Below are positions 26,323-34,543 of a stretch of 64,000 nt of DNA, piece by piece (positions within the stretch are counted from its first letter, which is position 1; each line of letters starts with the position of its first letter). A program made the translations under genes and the position numbers. Below the pieces are notes generated by a model that did not search any database, had not been told where the DNA came from, and saw only the letters and a list, made by a program, of their open reading frames with translations. The stretch comes from Micromonospora parva. GTDB taxonomy: Bacteria; Actinomycetota; Actinomycetes; Mycobacteriales; Micromonosporaceae. The stretch covers positions 1-64,000 of the forward strand of contig NZ_JNZS01000001.1 of assembly GCF_000718515.1 (NCBI RefSeq). The letters are read 5' to 3'.

Positions 26323-27096
26323 GTGTCCGATCGCTTCGCGGTACGTCGACCCGACGACCCTCCCGCCCGTGGCGCCACCCGCGCTGATCGGGCGGCACCG
26401 CTGCCCGGCGGAATCGGGGTGTCCCGGCTGCGCGTCTACGACACGGTGGCCCCCGACGGCCTGGTCGGCGGCACTCCGCACGTGCACCTGTGCTGCACCG
26501 AGGGGTACGTGGTGACCGACGGCGAGGGCGCGGTGCAGACCCTGACCACCGCCGGTTTCCGGGAGACGCCGCTGCGGCAGGGGGTGGTGGTCTGGTTCGA
26601 GCCGGGCACCGTGCACCGCCTGGTCAACGGGGACGGGCTGAGCATCGTGGTGCTCATGCAGAACAGCGGCCTGCCGGAGGCCGGCGACGCGGTGCTGACC
26701 TTTCCGCCGGAGGTGCTGGCCGACCCGGCCGCGTACGCCGCGGCGGCGGCGTTGCCCGACGGGGGAGCGCCGGGTGCGGATGTGCACGCCGCGTACCGCA
26801 GGCGGGATCTGGCGGTCGCCGGTTTCCAGGCGCTGCGCTCCGGCGGTCCGGCGGCGCTGGCCGCGTTCCATGCCGCCGCTGTCGCGTTGCGCCAGCCGTT
26901 GCTGGGGCGGTGGCGGCAGCGGTGGGAGGATGGCGCGGGCCGTGCCGCCGCCGGCACCGCCGGGCAGCTCGACGCCCTGGAGCGGGGGGATGCCGGGCAC
27001 CTGGGCGACGCCGGGGTGTACGCGGTGGCCGCGCCGGTCGAGCGCGGCCGGTTGGGCATGTGTGGTCTCCTCGACACCTACCCGGCGGCCGGCTGA
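26323..27096 (+). CDS. Cupin-domain protein, 257 aa
   Basis: A cupin barrel occupies about residues 35-125. Metal-ligand-type residues are visible in TPHVHLCCTEGYVVTDGEG (motif 1: HxH...E) and in VVWFEPGTVHRLVNGDGLSIVVLMQNSG (motif 2 with GTVHR). A helical C-terminal half of about 120 residues (YRRRDLAVAGFQALRSGG...) has no recognised function. GTG 26323 has GGGAGG 8 bases upstream. Its divergence from the LacI gene across an operator-like palindrome suggests a role in the same sugar pathway, perhaps an isomerase or sensor; the exact role is open. Confidence 0.82.
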   Translation: MSDRFAVRRPDDPPARGATRADRAAPLPGGIGVSRLRVYDTVAPDGLVGGTPHVHLCCTEGYVVTDGEGAVQTLTTAGFRETPLRQGVVVWFEPGTVHRLVNGDGLSIVVLMQNSGLPEAGDAVLTFPPEVLADPAAYAAAAALPDGGAPGADVHAAYRRRDLAVAGFQALRSGGPAALAAFHAAAVALRQPLLGRWRQRWEDGAGRAAAGTAGQLDALERGDAGHLGDAGVYAVAAPVERGRLGMCGLLDTYPAAG

Positions 27097-27263
27097 CGGT
27101 CCGCAGGGCACCACCAGATCCACTGTGGACCGATGGGTGGTCCACTCGGTTTCACTGGAATCGGGGGTGTCCGAGGGCCGTCGACAGCCCGGTTTTCAGC
27201 AAGCCGAGTCGATCTCGCAGCGATCGGCGCCGGCTGGGTCGGCAATCGAACGGAATAGATCGA

Positions 27264-27277
27264 GGAAAGGCCTTGCC
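27264..27277. promoter_or_regulatory. LacI-type operator A upstream of ABC/sugar operon
   Basis: GGAAAGGCCTTGCC, palindromic at 12 of 14 positions, 99 bases upstream of the permease start. It matches operator B (27305-27318) at 11 of 14 positions and lies 41 bases from it (about four helical turns), a spacing that would place two repressor dimers on the same DNA face. The rest of 27097-27375 also has a GTGGACC/GGTCCAC inverted repeat (27125-27145), possibly a terminator for the cupin gene. Confidence 0.6.
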
Positions 27278-27304
27278 CGGCGTGAGGGTGCCGCCTACGC
27301 TCCA

Positions 27305-27318
27305 GGAAAGCGTTTGCC
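27305..27318. promoter_or_regulatory. LacI-type operator B upstream of ABC/sugar operon
   Basis: GGAAAGCGTTTGCC with the central CG typical of LacI-family sites, 58 bases upstream of the permease GTG. Likely bound by the LacI protein encoded at 25156-26229. Confidence 0.62.
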
Positions 27319-27375
27319 TGATCCGCCGACCGGCCCGCTTCACGAGCGCCGTGCCGGGCCCCGAGGAGGTTCCGC

Positions 27376-28344
27376 GTGACCGAGAACTCTTTGGACACGG
27401 CGGGCCGGCGGGCCGCCGACCAGACGGGCGGTGCGCGGGCGGCCGCCTCCGGGCCGGAAAGCCTCGCCGCGCCGGAGGCCGCTGACAGCGCGACGTCGTC
27501 CACAGCGGTGGCACCGCCACCCGGTGGTGGCCGTCCGCCACGCCCGACGCTCGGCCGGCGGGCGGTGGTCTTCGCCGACTCGCTCTGGCGTCCGGCGCTG
27601 GTGCTCGCGGTCTTCTTCGTCGCCTGGTGGTTCGTGGCGGCCCGGGAGTACGTCCCGAACTACCTGGTGCCCACACCCGGCCAGGTCTGGGAGACGATGA
27701 CCACCCAGTGGTCCGAGCTGGCGCGGCACACAGTGGTCACCCTCTACGAGACGGTGCTCGGCTTCGTGCTGGCCGCCGCGTTGGGCCTGGTCACGGCCGT
27801 CGCCATCGCCTACTCCCGCACCCTGGACAAGGCGCTCTACCCGATCGTCCTGTTCGCTCAGGTCATCCCGAAGATCGCCATCGCGCCGCTGCTGGTGGTC
27901 TGGTTCGGCCTCGGCCTCACCCCGAAGATCATCCTGGCGGTGCTGATCGCGTTCTTCCCGGTGGTCATCTCCGGGGTGGCCGGGCTGCGCTCCACCGACC
28001 CGGAACTGCTCGACCTCGCCGCCACCATGGGCGCCGGCCCGTGGCGTACCTTCCGCAAGATCCGCTTTCCGAACGCGTTGCCGCACCTGATGGCCGGCCT
28101 GAAGGTGGCCGTCACCCTCGCCGTGGTCGGTGCCGTGGTCGGCGAGTTCGTCGGCGCCAGCGAAGGGCTCGGCTACGTCCTGTTGCTGGCCAACGGCAAC
28201 CTCGACGCCCCGCTGCTGTTCGCCGACCTGATCCTGATGTCCGCCATCGGCATCGTCCTGTTCGTCCTGGTCGAGATCGCCGAAGCACTGCTCATTCCCT
28301 GGCACGCCAGCCGTCGCGCCGGCGTGTCCCTCACCACCTCCTGA
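27376..28344 (+). CDS. ABC transporter permease (SsuC/TauC/NrtB family), 322 aa
   Basis: First gene of a six- or seven-gene operon. A Pro/Ala-rich cytoplasmic N-terminus of about 65 residues precedes six hydrophobic helices of the BPD_transp_1 fold. The EAA-type loop reads DLAATMGAGPWRTFRKIRFPNALPHLMAGLKVAVTLAVVGAVVGEFVGASEGLGY, typical of the nitrate/taurine/alkanesulfonate/pyrimidine-precursor group. The GTG at 27376 has a very strong site, GAGGAGGT, 5 bases upstream. It works with the lipoprotein at 28368 and the ATPase at 29377. Two LacI-type palindromes precede it. Confidence 0.92.
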   Translation: MTENSLDTAGRRAADQTGGARAAASGPESLAAPEAADSATSSTAVAPPPGGGRPPRPTLGRRAVVFADSLWRPALVLAVFFVAWWFVAAREYVPNYLVPTPGQVWETMTTQWSELARHTVVTLYETVLGFVLAAALGLVTAVAIAYSRTLDKALYPIVLFAQVIPKIAIAPLLVVWFGLGLTPKIILAVLIAFFPVVISGVAGLRSTDPELLDLAATMGAGPWRTFRKIRFPNALPHLMAGLKVAVTLAVVGAVVGEFVGASEGLGYVLLLANGNLDAPLLFADLILMSAIGIVLFVLVEIAEALLIPWHASRRAGVSLTTS

Positions 28345-28367
28345 CCGACCCCATCACGGAGGCACCG

Positions 28368-29372
28368 ATGAAACGCACCGCCACCACCATCCTGGTCACC
28401 GCCGCCCTGCTTCTCACCGCGACCGGCTGCGGTGGGGACGACCCCGCCGGCAGCACCAACGCCGACGGCAGCAAGCAGGTCACCCTCACCCTCAACTGGG
28501 TGCCCTACGGCGAGCACGCGCCCTTCTACTACGGCCTGCAGAAGGGCTACTACTCCGCCGAGGGCATCGACCTGAAGATCCTGCCCGGCAACGGCTCGGG
28601 CAACACGGTCAAGCAGGTCGCCCAGAAGCAGACCGACTTCGGTTGGGCGGACAGCCCGGTGCTGCTCAAGTCGGTGGCCAGCGGGATGCCGGTGCGCAGC
28701 CTCGGCGCGTACCTGGAGAAGGGACCCTCCTCGGTGGAGTTCTTCACCGAGGAGAACATCAAGACCCCGGCCGACCTCAAGGGCAAGACCGTCGGCGGCA
28801 CCCCCGGCGACGCCCTCTACGCGACCTTCCCGGCCTGGCTGGAGAAGAACGGCGTCAAGAAGGACGACGTCAAGGTGGTCAACGTCGACGCCGCCGGCAA
28901 GATCGCCGCCCTGGCCGAGGGCAAGGTCGACGCCATCATGGGCTTCTTCCATGACCAGGCTCCCACCATCGAGAGCAAGACCGGCAAGAAGGTCGACGTA
29001 CTGCTCTTCGCCGACTACGGGATGAACCTGCTCGGCACCGGTCTGGTCGCCAACACGCAGACCCTGCAGAAGGACCCGGAGCTGGCCCGCAAGTTCGTCC
29101 GGGCCACCCAGAAGTCCTGGGCCGACGCCGCCCGGGACCCGGCCGGCGCGGTGAGCGCGATGGCGGCCCTGGCCGAGAACGAACCGGCGCCCGAGGTGCT
29201 CACCAAGCAGCTCACCCTCAACCTGCCACTGATCGGCGCGGACGGCCCGCCCGGGGTGAACACCGAGGCCCAGTGGACCGAGACCATCGAGCTGATGTCC
29301 CGCTACGCCGAGCTGAAGGACCCGGGAGCGCCCAGCGCCTACTGGGACTCCTCGTACGCGGCGCAGGGGTGA
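28368..29372 (+). CDS. ABC transporter substrate-binding lipoprotein (NMT1/THI5-like), 334 aa
   Basis: Signal peptide with lipobox LTATGC (Cys21), then an NMT1/SsuA-like binding fold: VTLTLNWVPYGEHAPFYYGLQKGYYSAEGIDLKILPG, followed by GNTVKQVAQKQTDFGWADSPVLLK and DLKGKTVGGTPGDALYATFPAWL. Family members bind pyrimidine thiamine precursors, riboflavin, sulfonates or nitrate. ATG 28368 has ACGGAGG 5 bases before it. The genes downstream encode sugar-type enzymes, which is unusual for this transporter class, so the ligand may be an uncommon polyol or sugar derivative. That is inference. Confidence 0.92.
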   Translation: MKRTATTILVTAALLLTATGCGGDDPAGSTNADGSKQVTLTLNWVPYGEHAPFYYGLQKGYYSAEGIDLKILPGNGSGNTVKQVAQKQTDFGWADSPVLLKSVASGMPVRSLGAYLEKGPSSVEFFTEENIKTPADLKGKTVGGTPGDALYATFPAWLEKNGVKKDDVKVVNVDAAGKIAALAEGKVDAIMGFFHDQAPTIESKTGKKVDVLLFADYGMNLLGTGLVANTQTLQKDPELARKFVRATQKSWADAARDPAGAVSAMAALAENEPAPEVLTKQLTLNLPLIGADGPPGVNTEAQWTETIELMSRYAELKDPGAPSAYWDSSYAAQG

Positions 29373-29376
29373 CCCG

Positions 29377-30171
29377 GTGACCCCCGCGCCGGCAGCCACC
29401 GGCACCGCCATCGGGATGTCCGGGCTGACCGTCCGGTTCACCACCCGGCGGTCGCAGACCACCGCCCTGGACAACGTCTCACTGGACATCGAGCCGGGCG
29501 AGTTCGTCACGATCGTCGGCCCGTCCGGCTGTGGCAAGTCCACCCTCCTGAAGATCGTCGCGGGACTGGTCACGCCGACCAGCGGCGAGGTGTCGTTGCT
29601 GCGGCGTCCGGTGCGCGGGCCGCAGAAGGAGATCGGCTTCGTCTTCCAGAAGGCCGCGTTGCTGGAGTGGCGCGGCGCCCGGGCCAACATCCTGCTCCAG
29701 GCCGAGATGCGCGGCATGGACCGGACGACGGCGGCCCGCCGCGCCGACGAGCTGATCGAGATGACCGGTCTGACCGGCTTCGAGAAGGCGTTGCCGCACG
29801 AGCTGTCCGGCGGCATGCAGCAGCGGGTGGCGCTCTGCCGCGCGTTGCTGCACTCCCCGCCGGTGCTGCTCATGGACGAACCGTTCGGCGCCCTGGACGC
29901 GTTGACCCGCGAGCAGATGAACGCCGAGCTGCACCGGATCTGGCGGGAGACCGGGACCACAGTGGTGCTGGTCACCCACTCCATCGCCGAGGCGGTCTTC
30001 CTCGGCACCCGGGTTGTGGTGATGAGTCCCCGGCCCGGCCGGATCATCCGCACCTTCCCGGTCGAGCTGCCGGCGCACCGCGACTACGCGCAGGTGATGT
30101 CGGATCCCCGCTTCGACCGGCTCGCCACCGACCTGCGTGGGTTGCTCGGCAGCGCGGCCGCCAACCACTGA
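29377..30171 (+). CDS. ABC transporter ATPase (SsuB/TauB/NrtD family), 264 aa
   Basis: ATP-hydrolysing subunit. Walker A GPSGCGKST, Q-loop FQKAALLEWR, signature LSGGMQQRVALCRAL, Walker B VLLMDEPFGALD and switch His in VVLVTHSIAEAVFLGTRVVVM, all typical of the nitrate/sulfonate type. GTG 29377 lies 4 bases after the binding-protein stop. Ends with the family's usual tail and is followed after 38 bases by the Gfo/Idh gene. Confidence 0.94.
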   Translation: MTPAPAATGTAIGMSGLTVRFTTRRSQTTALDNVSLDIEPGEFVTIVGPSGCGKSTLLKIVAGLVTPTSGEVSLLRRPVRGPQKEIGFVFQKAALLEWRGARANILLQAEMRGMDRTTAARRADELIEMTGLTGFEKALPHELSGGMQQRVALCRALLHSPPVLLMDEPFGALDALTREQMNAELHRIWRETGTTVVLVTHSIAEAVFLGTRVVVMSPRPGRIIRTFPVELPAHRDYAQVMSDPRFDRLATDLRGLLGSAAANH

Positions 30172-30209
30172 ACGCGGATCGGCACGACCAGCACGACGGA
30201 AGGAACACC

Positions 30210-31361
30210 ATGACCCGCAGGTCGATCGGCATCATCGTCAACGGCGTGACCGGACGGATGGGCTACCGGCAGCACCTCGTCCGGTCGCTGCTGGCCATCC
30301 GCGAATCCGGTGGTGTGGCGCTGGCCGACGGCACCACCATCTGGCCGGAACCGGTACTGGTCGGGCGCAACGAGACGAAGCTCCGGGAGCTCGCCGAGCG
30401 GCACGGACTGACCGACTGGAGCACCGACCTGACCTCGGCGCTGGCCCGCGACGACATCGAGATCTACTTCGACGCGCAGGTCACCCAGCAGCGGGAGAAG
30501 GCGATCCGGCAGGCCATCGAGGCCGGCAAGCACATCTACACGGAGAAGCCTCTGGCCGAGGACACCGCGGCCGCGCTCGACCTGGCCCGGGCGGCGGACG
30601 CGGCCGGCGTACGGACCGGTGTGGTGCAGGACAAGCTCTTCCTGCCCGGTCTGCGCAAGCTCAAGCGTCTCGTCGACGGCGGCTTCTTCGGTCAGATCCT
30701 GTCGGTACGCGGCGAGTTCGGGTACTGGGTCTTCGAGGGCGACTGGCAGCCCGCGCAGCGGCCGTCGTGGAACTACCGGGCCGAGGACGGCGGCGGCATC
30801 GTGGTGGACATGTTCCCGCACTGGCACTACGTGCTGGAGGAGCTGTTCGGCACTGTCAACGCGGTGTCCTGCGTGATCGCCACGCACGTGCCCGAGCGGG
30901 TGGACGAGGCCGGCCACGCGTATCCGGCCACCGCCGACGACGCCGCGTACGCCATCTTCGAGCTCGACGGCGGGGTGATCGCGCAGATCAACTCATCGTG
31001 GACCGTGCGGGTGTACCGCGACGAGCTGGTGGAGTTCCAGGTCGACGGCGTCGAGGGCAGCGCGATCGCCGGCCTGCGGTCCTGCCGGGTGCAGCACCGG
31101 GCGGTCACCCCGAAGCCGGTCTGGAACCCGGACCTGCCGGCAACCGAGGACTTCCGCGCCCAGTGGGCCGAGGTGCCGGACAACGAGGAGTTCGACAACG
31201 GCTTCAAGGTGCAGTGGGAGGCGTACCTGCGGCACGTCGTGGCCGGCGAGCCGTTCCGGTGGGACTTCCTGGCCGGCGCGCGTGGGGTGCAGCTCGCCGA
31301 GCTGGGGCTGCGCGCGGCCCGCGAGGGCGTCCGCGTCGAGGTGCCGGAGCTGCGCTCATGA
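30210..31361 (+). CDS. Gfo/Idh/MocA-family NAD(P)-dependent oxidoreductase, 383 aa
   Basis: Sugar- or inositol-type dehydrogenase. The Rossmann domain starts SIGIIVNGVTGRMGYRQHLVRSL, slightly unlike the usual GxGxxG since the loop reads NGVTGRMG. The family block EAGKHIYTEKPLAEDTAAAL with the catalytic-site Lys of EKP is near residues 105-125. The C-terminal half (GGGIVVDMFPHWHYVLEELFG) is the beta-sheet substrate domain with a likely catalytic His. GGAAGG precedes ATG 30210. Its stop overlaps the DUF993 start (ATGA). Substrate unknown. Confidence 0.91.
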   Translation: MTRRSIGIIVNGVTGRMGYRQHLVRSLLAIRESGGVALADGTTIWPEPVLVGRNETKLRELAERHGLTDWSTDLTSALARDDIEIYFDAQVTQQREKAIRQAIEAGKHIYTEKPLAEDTAAALDLARAADAAGVRTGVVQDKLFLPGLRKLKRLVDGGFFGQILSVRGEFGYWVFEGDWQPAQRPSWNYRAEDGGGIVVDMFPHWHYVLEELFGTVNAVSCVIATHVPERVDEAGHAYPATADDAAYAIFELDGGVIAQINSSWTVRVYRDELVEFQVDGVEGSAIAGLRSCRVQHRAVTPKPVWNPDLPATEDFRAQWAEVPDNEEFDNGFKVQWEAYLRHVVAGEPFRWDFLAGARGVQLAELGLRAAREGVRVEVPELRS

Positions 31362-32509
31362 CCGCGGCCGTGGTGCTGCCGGGTGGGCGACGGCACCGGT
31401 TCGCCGGGGGGAGCGGCTTCGCCCGACCGGACGCGCCGGCGACCAGCCGGATCGCGTACGCCGCCGCGCACGTGGTCGCCGATCCGGGCGCGGAGAACGT
31501 GCCGGGCGCCCCGGCGGCGGTGGACTGGGACACCACCCTCGCCTTCCGGCGGCACCTGTGGTCGTACGGGCTGGGGGTCGCCGAGGCGATGGACACCGCC
31601 CAGCGGGGGATGGGGTTGGACTATCCGGCGACCCGGGAGCTGATCCGGCGCAGCGCCGCCGAGGCCCGCGCGGTGGGTGGGCGGATCGTCGCCGGGGTCG
31701 GCACCGACCAGTTGCCGGCCGGTCCGGCCACCCTGGCGGCGGTCACCGCCGCGTACGCCGAGCAGCTCGACGACGTGCGGGCGGCCGGCGCCCGGCCGGT
31801 GCTGATGTGCAGCCGGCACCTGGCCGCCGCCGCGCGCGGCCCCGAGGACTACCTACTGGTGTACGACGAGCTGCTGAGCGCCGCCGACGAGCCGGTGGTG
31901 CTGCACTGGCTGGGCCCGATGTTCGACCCGGCGTTGACCGGTTACTGGGGTGCTGTCGACCTGAGCCTGGCGGCCGACACGGTCGTCGAGCTGATCAAGA
32001 CCCACCAGTCCACAGTGGATGGCATCAAGGTGTCGCTGCTGGACGCCGACCGGGAGATCGCGTTGCGCCGTCGCCTGCCGGCTGGGGTACGCCTCTACAC
32101 CGGTGACGACTTCCACTACCCGGAGCTGATCCGGGGCGACGAGGTGGGTCACTCCGACGCGCTGCTCGGGGTGTTCGCGGCCATCGCACCGGCCGCCGCC
32201 GCCGCGCTGGCCGCCCTGGACCGGGGGGACCTGACGGCGTACGACGAGATCTTCGCGCCCACCGTGCCGCTGGCCCGGCACCTGTTCGCGGCGCCGACCT
32301 GGCACTACAAGACGGGGATCGTGTTCCTGGCGTGGTTGGCCGGGCACCAGGACCACTTCACCATGGTCGGTGGCGCGCAGTCCGGGCGGTCGCCGGCGCA
32401 CCTGGCCACACTGCTCACTCTGGCCGACGCCGCCGGGCTGCTGCCCGACGCCGAGCTGGCCGCCGCCCGCGCCCGGGCCCTGTTCACCGTGGCGGGGGTG
32501 GCCCAGTGA
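31358..32509 (+). CDS. DUF993 (dihydrodipicolinate-synthase-like TIM barrel) protein, 383 aa
   Basis: A DUF993 protein, related to the DHDPS/NAL aldolase superfamily. Conserved stretches include WDTTLAFRRHLWSYGLGVAEAMDTAQRGMGLDY, VVLHWLGPMFDPALTGYWG and VDGIKVSLLDADREIALRRRLPAGVRLYTGDDFHYPELI; the Lys of GIKVS is a candidate Schiff-base residue. DUF993 genes occur with Gfo/Idh dehydrogenases and sugar isomerases, as here, so a retro-aldol or dehydratase step on a sugar acid is likely (inference). ATG 31358 overlaps the preceding stop. Confidence 0.9.
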   Translation: MTAAVVLPGGRRHRFAGGSGFARPDAPATSRIAYAAAHVVADPGAENVPGAPAAVDWDTTLAFRRHLWSYGLGVAEAMDTAQRGMGLDYPATRELIRRSAAEARAVGGRIVAGVGTDQLPAGPATLAAVTAAYAEQLDDVRAAGARPVLMCSRHLAAAARGPEDYLLVYDELLSAADEPVVLHWLGPMFDPALTGYWGAVDLSLAADTVVELIKTHQSTVDGIKVSLLDADREIALRRRLPAGVRLYTGDDFHYPELIRGDEVGHSDALLGVFAAIAPAAAAALAALDRGDLTAYDEIFAPTVPLARHLFAAPTWHYKTGIVFLAWLAGHQDHFTMVGGAQSGRSPAHLATLLTLADAAGLLPDAELAAARARALFTVAGVAQ

Positions 32510-32565
32510 GCGCGAGGAGTGAGCCGGGTTTGCGAGCCCCGCAGTCGCGCGCGAAGACGAACCCA
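32506..32565 (+). repeat. 60-base insertion bounded by direct repeat at an operon junction
   Basis: CCAGTGAGC occurs at 32503-32511 and again at 32563-32571. Removing one copy plus the intervening bases (60 in total) would restore a direct GTGA overlap of the DUF993 stop with the isomerase start. The insert is a multiple of three, so a GTG start at 32506 still reads into the isomerase. Its first 11 bases, TGAGCGCGAGG, recur exactly at a stop codon at 54783-54793, suggesting a small dispersed repeat family. Confidence 0.55.
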
Positions 32566-33369
32566 GTGAGCCTGACCCGCTTCTCGTTCAACCAGGCCAC
32601 CGCCCAGCGTTGGCCGTTGCCGGAGGTGGTGGCCGGGTGCGTGGCGGCCGGCGTGCCGGGTATCGGCCTGTGGCGGGAGCCGGTGGCCGAGTACGGGTTG
32701 GCCCGTTCGGCGAAACTGGTCCGCGACGCGGGTCTCGCCGTCACGTCGTTGTGCCGGGGTGGGTTCTTCACGGCTGACGACTGGCGCGCGGAGAACCTGC
32801 GGGCCATCGAGGAGGCGGCCGTCCTCGGGGCCCCGGAGCTGGTGCTGGTGTCCGGTGGGTTGCCCGCCGGCAACCGGGACATCGACGGCGCCCGGCGTCG
32901 GGTCGCCGACGCGATCGGCGAGTTGGCCCCGCACGCCGAGGCCGCCGGGGTGCGGCTGGCCATCGAGCCGCTGCACCCGATGTTCGCCGCCGACCGGTGC
33001 GTCATCAGCACCCTGGGTCAGGCGTTGGACATCGCCGAGCGGTTCGACCCGGCGGTGGTCGGCGTGGTCGTGGACGCGTACCACGTCTGGTGGGATGACA
33101 CGGTGTACGCGCAGGTCGCGCGAGCCGCCGACCGGATCGCCGCGTTCCAGGTCTGCGACTGGGTGACCCCGCTGCCGGAGGGGGTGCTGCTCGGCCGGGC
33201 ATTGCCCGGCGACGGGTGCATCGAGCTGCGCCGGCTGCGCGAGGCGGTCGACGCGGCCGGTTACGTCGGCCCGATCGAGGTGGAGGTCTTCTCCGCCGAG
33301 GTGTGGGCGCGTCCGGGCGCCCAGGTGCTCGACGCGGCGATCGCCGGGTACCTGCGCCACGTTGTCTGA
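32566..33369 (+). CDS. Sugar phosphate isomerase/epimerase family protein, 267 aa
   Basis: AP-endonuclease-2-like TIM barrel (xylose isomerase superfamily). It begins VSLTRFSFNQATAQRWPLPEVVAGCVAAGVPGIGLWREP and shows metal-site regions VRLAIEPLHPMF (Glu), VVGVVVDAYHVWWDD (Asp/His), AAFQVCDWV and a final YVGPIEVEVFS (Glu). The GTG at 32566 is preferred because it gives a normal family N-terminus; GTG 32506 would add 20 residues encoded by the inserted repeat. Likely acts with the Gfo/Idh and DUF993 enzymes in one catabolic route. Confidence 0.87.
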   Translation: MSLTRFSFNQATAQRWPLPEVVAGCVAAGVPGIGLWREPVAEYGLARSAKLVRDAGLAVTSLCRGGFFTADDWRAENLRAIEEAAVLGAPELVLVSGGLPAGNRDIDGARRRVADAIGELAPHAEAAGVRLAIEPLHPMFAADRCVISTLGQALDIAERFDPAVVGVVVDAYHVWWDDTVYAQVARAADRIAAFQVCDWVTPLPEGVLLGRALPGDGCIELRRLREAVDAAGYVGPIEVEVFSAEVWARPGAQVLDAAIAGYLRHVV

Positions 33370-34543
33370 CCTGCCCGAACGGCGGTGGCCGGCGGCGGTC
33401 GGCGCCTGGCTGGGCATTGGCACCGCACCCGCCACGCTGGTGCTCGGCGCGGCGATGGCCGCCCGGCACGGCGGCGCGGTGCCGGTGGCCGGGCTGCTGA
33501 TCGGCGGGGCGCTGATGGCGGCCCTGCTCTGGGGGCAGGGCCGGATCGGTCTGCGCCGGCCGCTCGGCGACGGTGCGCCGTTGACGGCGGTGCTGCCCGC
33601 GTACCTGGGGGACACCTCGCGGCTGCTGCTGGCGGCGGTGCTGACGGCGTCGATGATCGGGTGGAACGGGTTCAACGTCGGCCTCGGCGGGGCGTCGCTG
33701 GCGGCGCTGACCCACCTGCCGGCCTGGGCCGGGCCGGCGTTGCTGGAGGTGGCGGTCCTCGCCGTCTCGTGGGCGCCGGCCCGGCTCGGCAACCGGGTCG
33801 CGGTGCTCACCACGCTCAGCGCTGTGGTGCTGGTCGGCTGGTGCCTGACGGTGCTGCCACCACCGGGTGCGCCGGTCCGGCTGGCCGCCGGTGGGCTCGT
33901 CGACGCCGCGGCGCTGATCGGGTACGCGGCGGTGTTCGCGCTGCGCGCGCCGGACTTCAGCGTGGGTCTTGCCCGGCGGCGGGACCTGGCCTGGTGCGTG
34001 GGGTTGTTGGTCGGGCCGGCGTTGCTCGGCGTGCTCGCCGGTGCCGGCCTGTGGCTGCGCACCGGCTCGGCCGACGTGGTGGCGTTGCTCGCCGCCGGCT
34101 CGGGTCTGGCCGGGTCCGCGAACCTGTTCGTCGCGGTGGCGGTCTTCGCGGCGGCGCTGACCACCACGTACTCCGGTTCGTTGGCGTTGCGTGGCCTGGC
34201 TCCCCGGCTGCCGGTGCGGGCGGCGATGCTGCTCGTCGCGGTGCTCGGCGGTGTGCTGGCGGTGGCGCGGTTCGACCGTCTGGTGCTGCAGTGGTTGACG
34301 GTGCTGGCCGCCGCGCTGCCGGTGCTGGTGGTGCCGATGGCCGTGGAGGCGGCGGCCCGTCGGCGCGGTCGGGTCCCGCGTACCGTGCCCGCCTGGTGCT
34401 GGGTGCCGCCGGCGCTGCTCGCGGTGGCCTGCACGCTCGCCGGCGTGGGTGCCGCCCCGTTGCTCGGGCTGGCCCTCGCCGCGGCCTGCACGGTGCTCTG
34501 GCGCCGCCGAGGTGGCGGAGGCCACTCGGTTGGTGGCGCTTAG
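33362..34543 (+). CDS. NCS1-like (cytosine permease-type) membrane transporter, 393 aa
   Basis: Integral membrane protein with about 11-12 hydrophobic helices. The N-terminal stretch WPAAVGAWLGIGTAPATLVLGAAMAARHGGAVPVAGLLIGG and the YLGDTSRLLLAAVLTASMIGWNGFNVGLGG block resemble the cytosine/purine permease (CodB) group, though similarity looks distant. TTG 33362 overlaps the isomerase stop by 8 bases and is the only start near the first helix. As last gene of the operon, it may give a second uptake route for the same or a related compound. Its stop overlaps the convergent lipoprotein stop by 4 bases. Confidence 0.72.
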   Translation: MSDLPERRWPAAVGAWLGIGTAPATLVLGAAMAARHGGAVPVAGLLIGGALMAALLWGQGRIGLRRPLGDGAPLTAVLPAYLGDTSRLLLAAVLTASMIGWNGFNVGLGGASLAALTHLPAWAGPALLEVAVLAVSWAPARLGNRVAVLTTLSAVVLVGWCLTVLPPPGAPVRLAAGGLVDAAALIGYAAVFALRAPDFSVGLARRRDLAWCVGLLVGPALLGVLAGAGLWLRTGSADVVALLAAGSGLAGSANLFVAVAVFAAALTTTYSGSLALRGLAPRLPVRAAMLLVAVLGGVLAVARFDRLVLQWLTVLAAALPVLVVPMAVEAAARRRGRVPRTVPAWCWVPPALLAVACTLAGVGAAPLLGLALAAACTVLWRRRGGGGHSVGGA

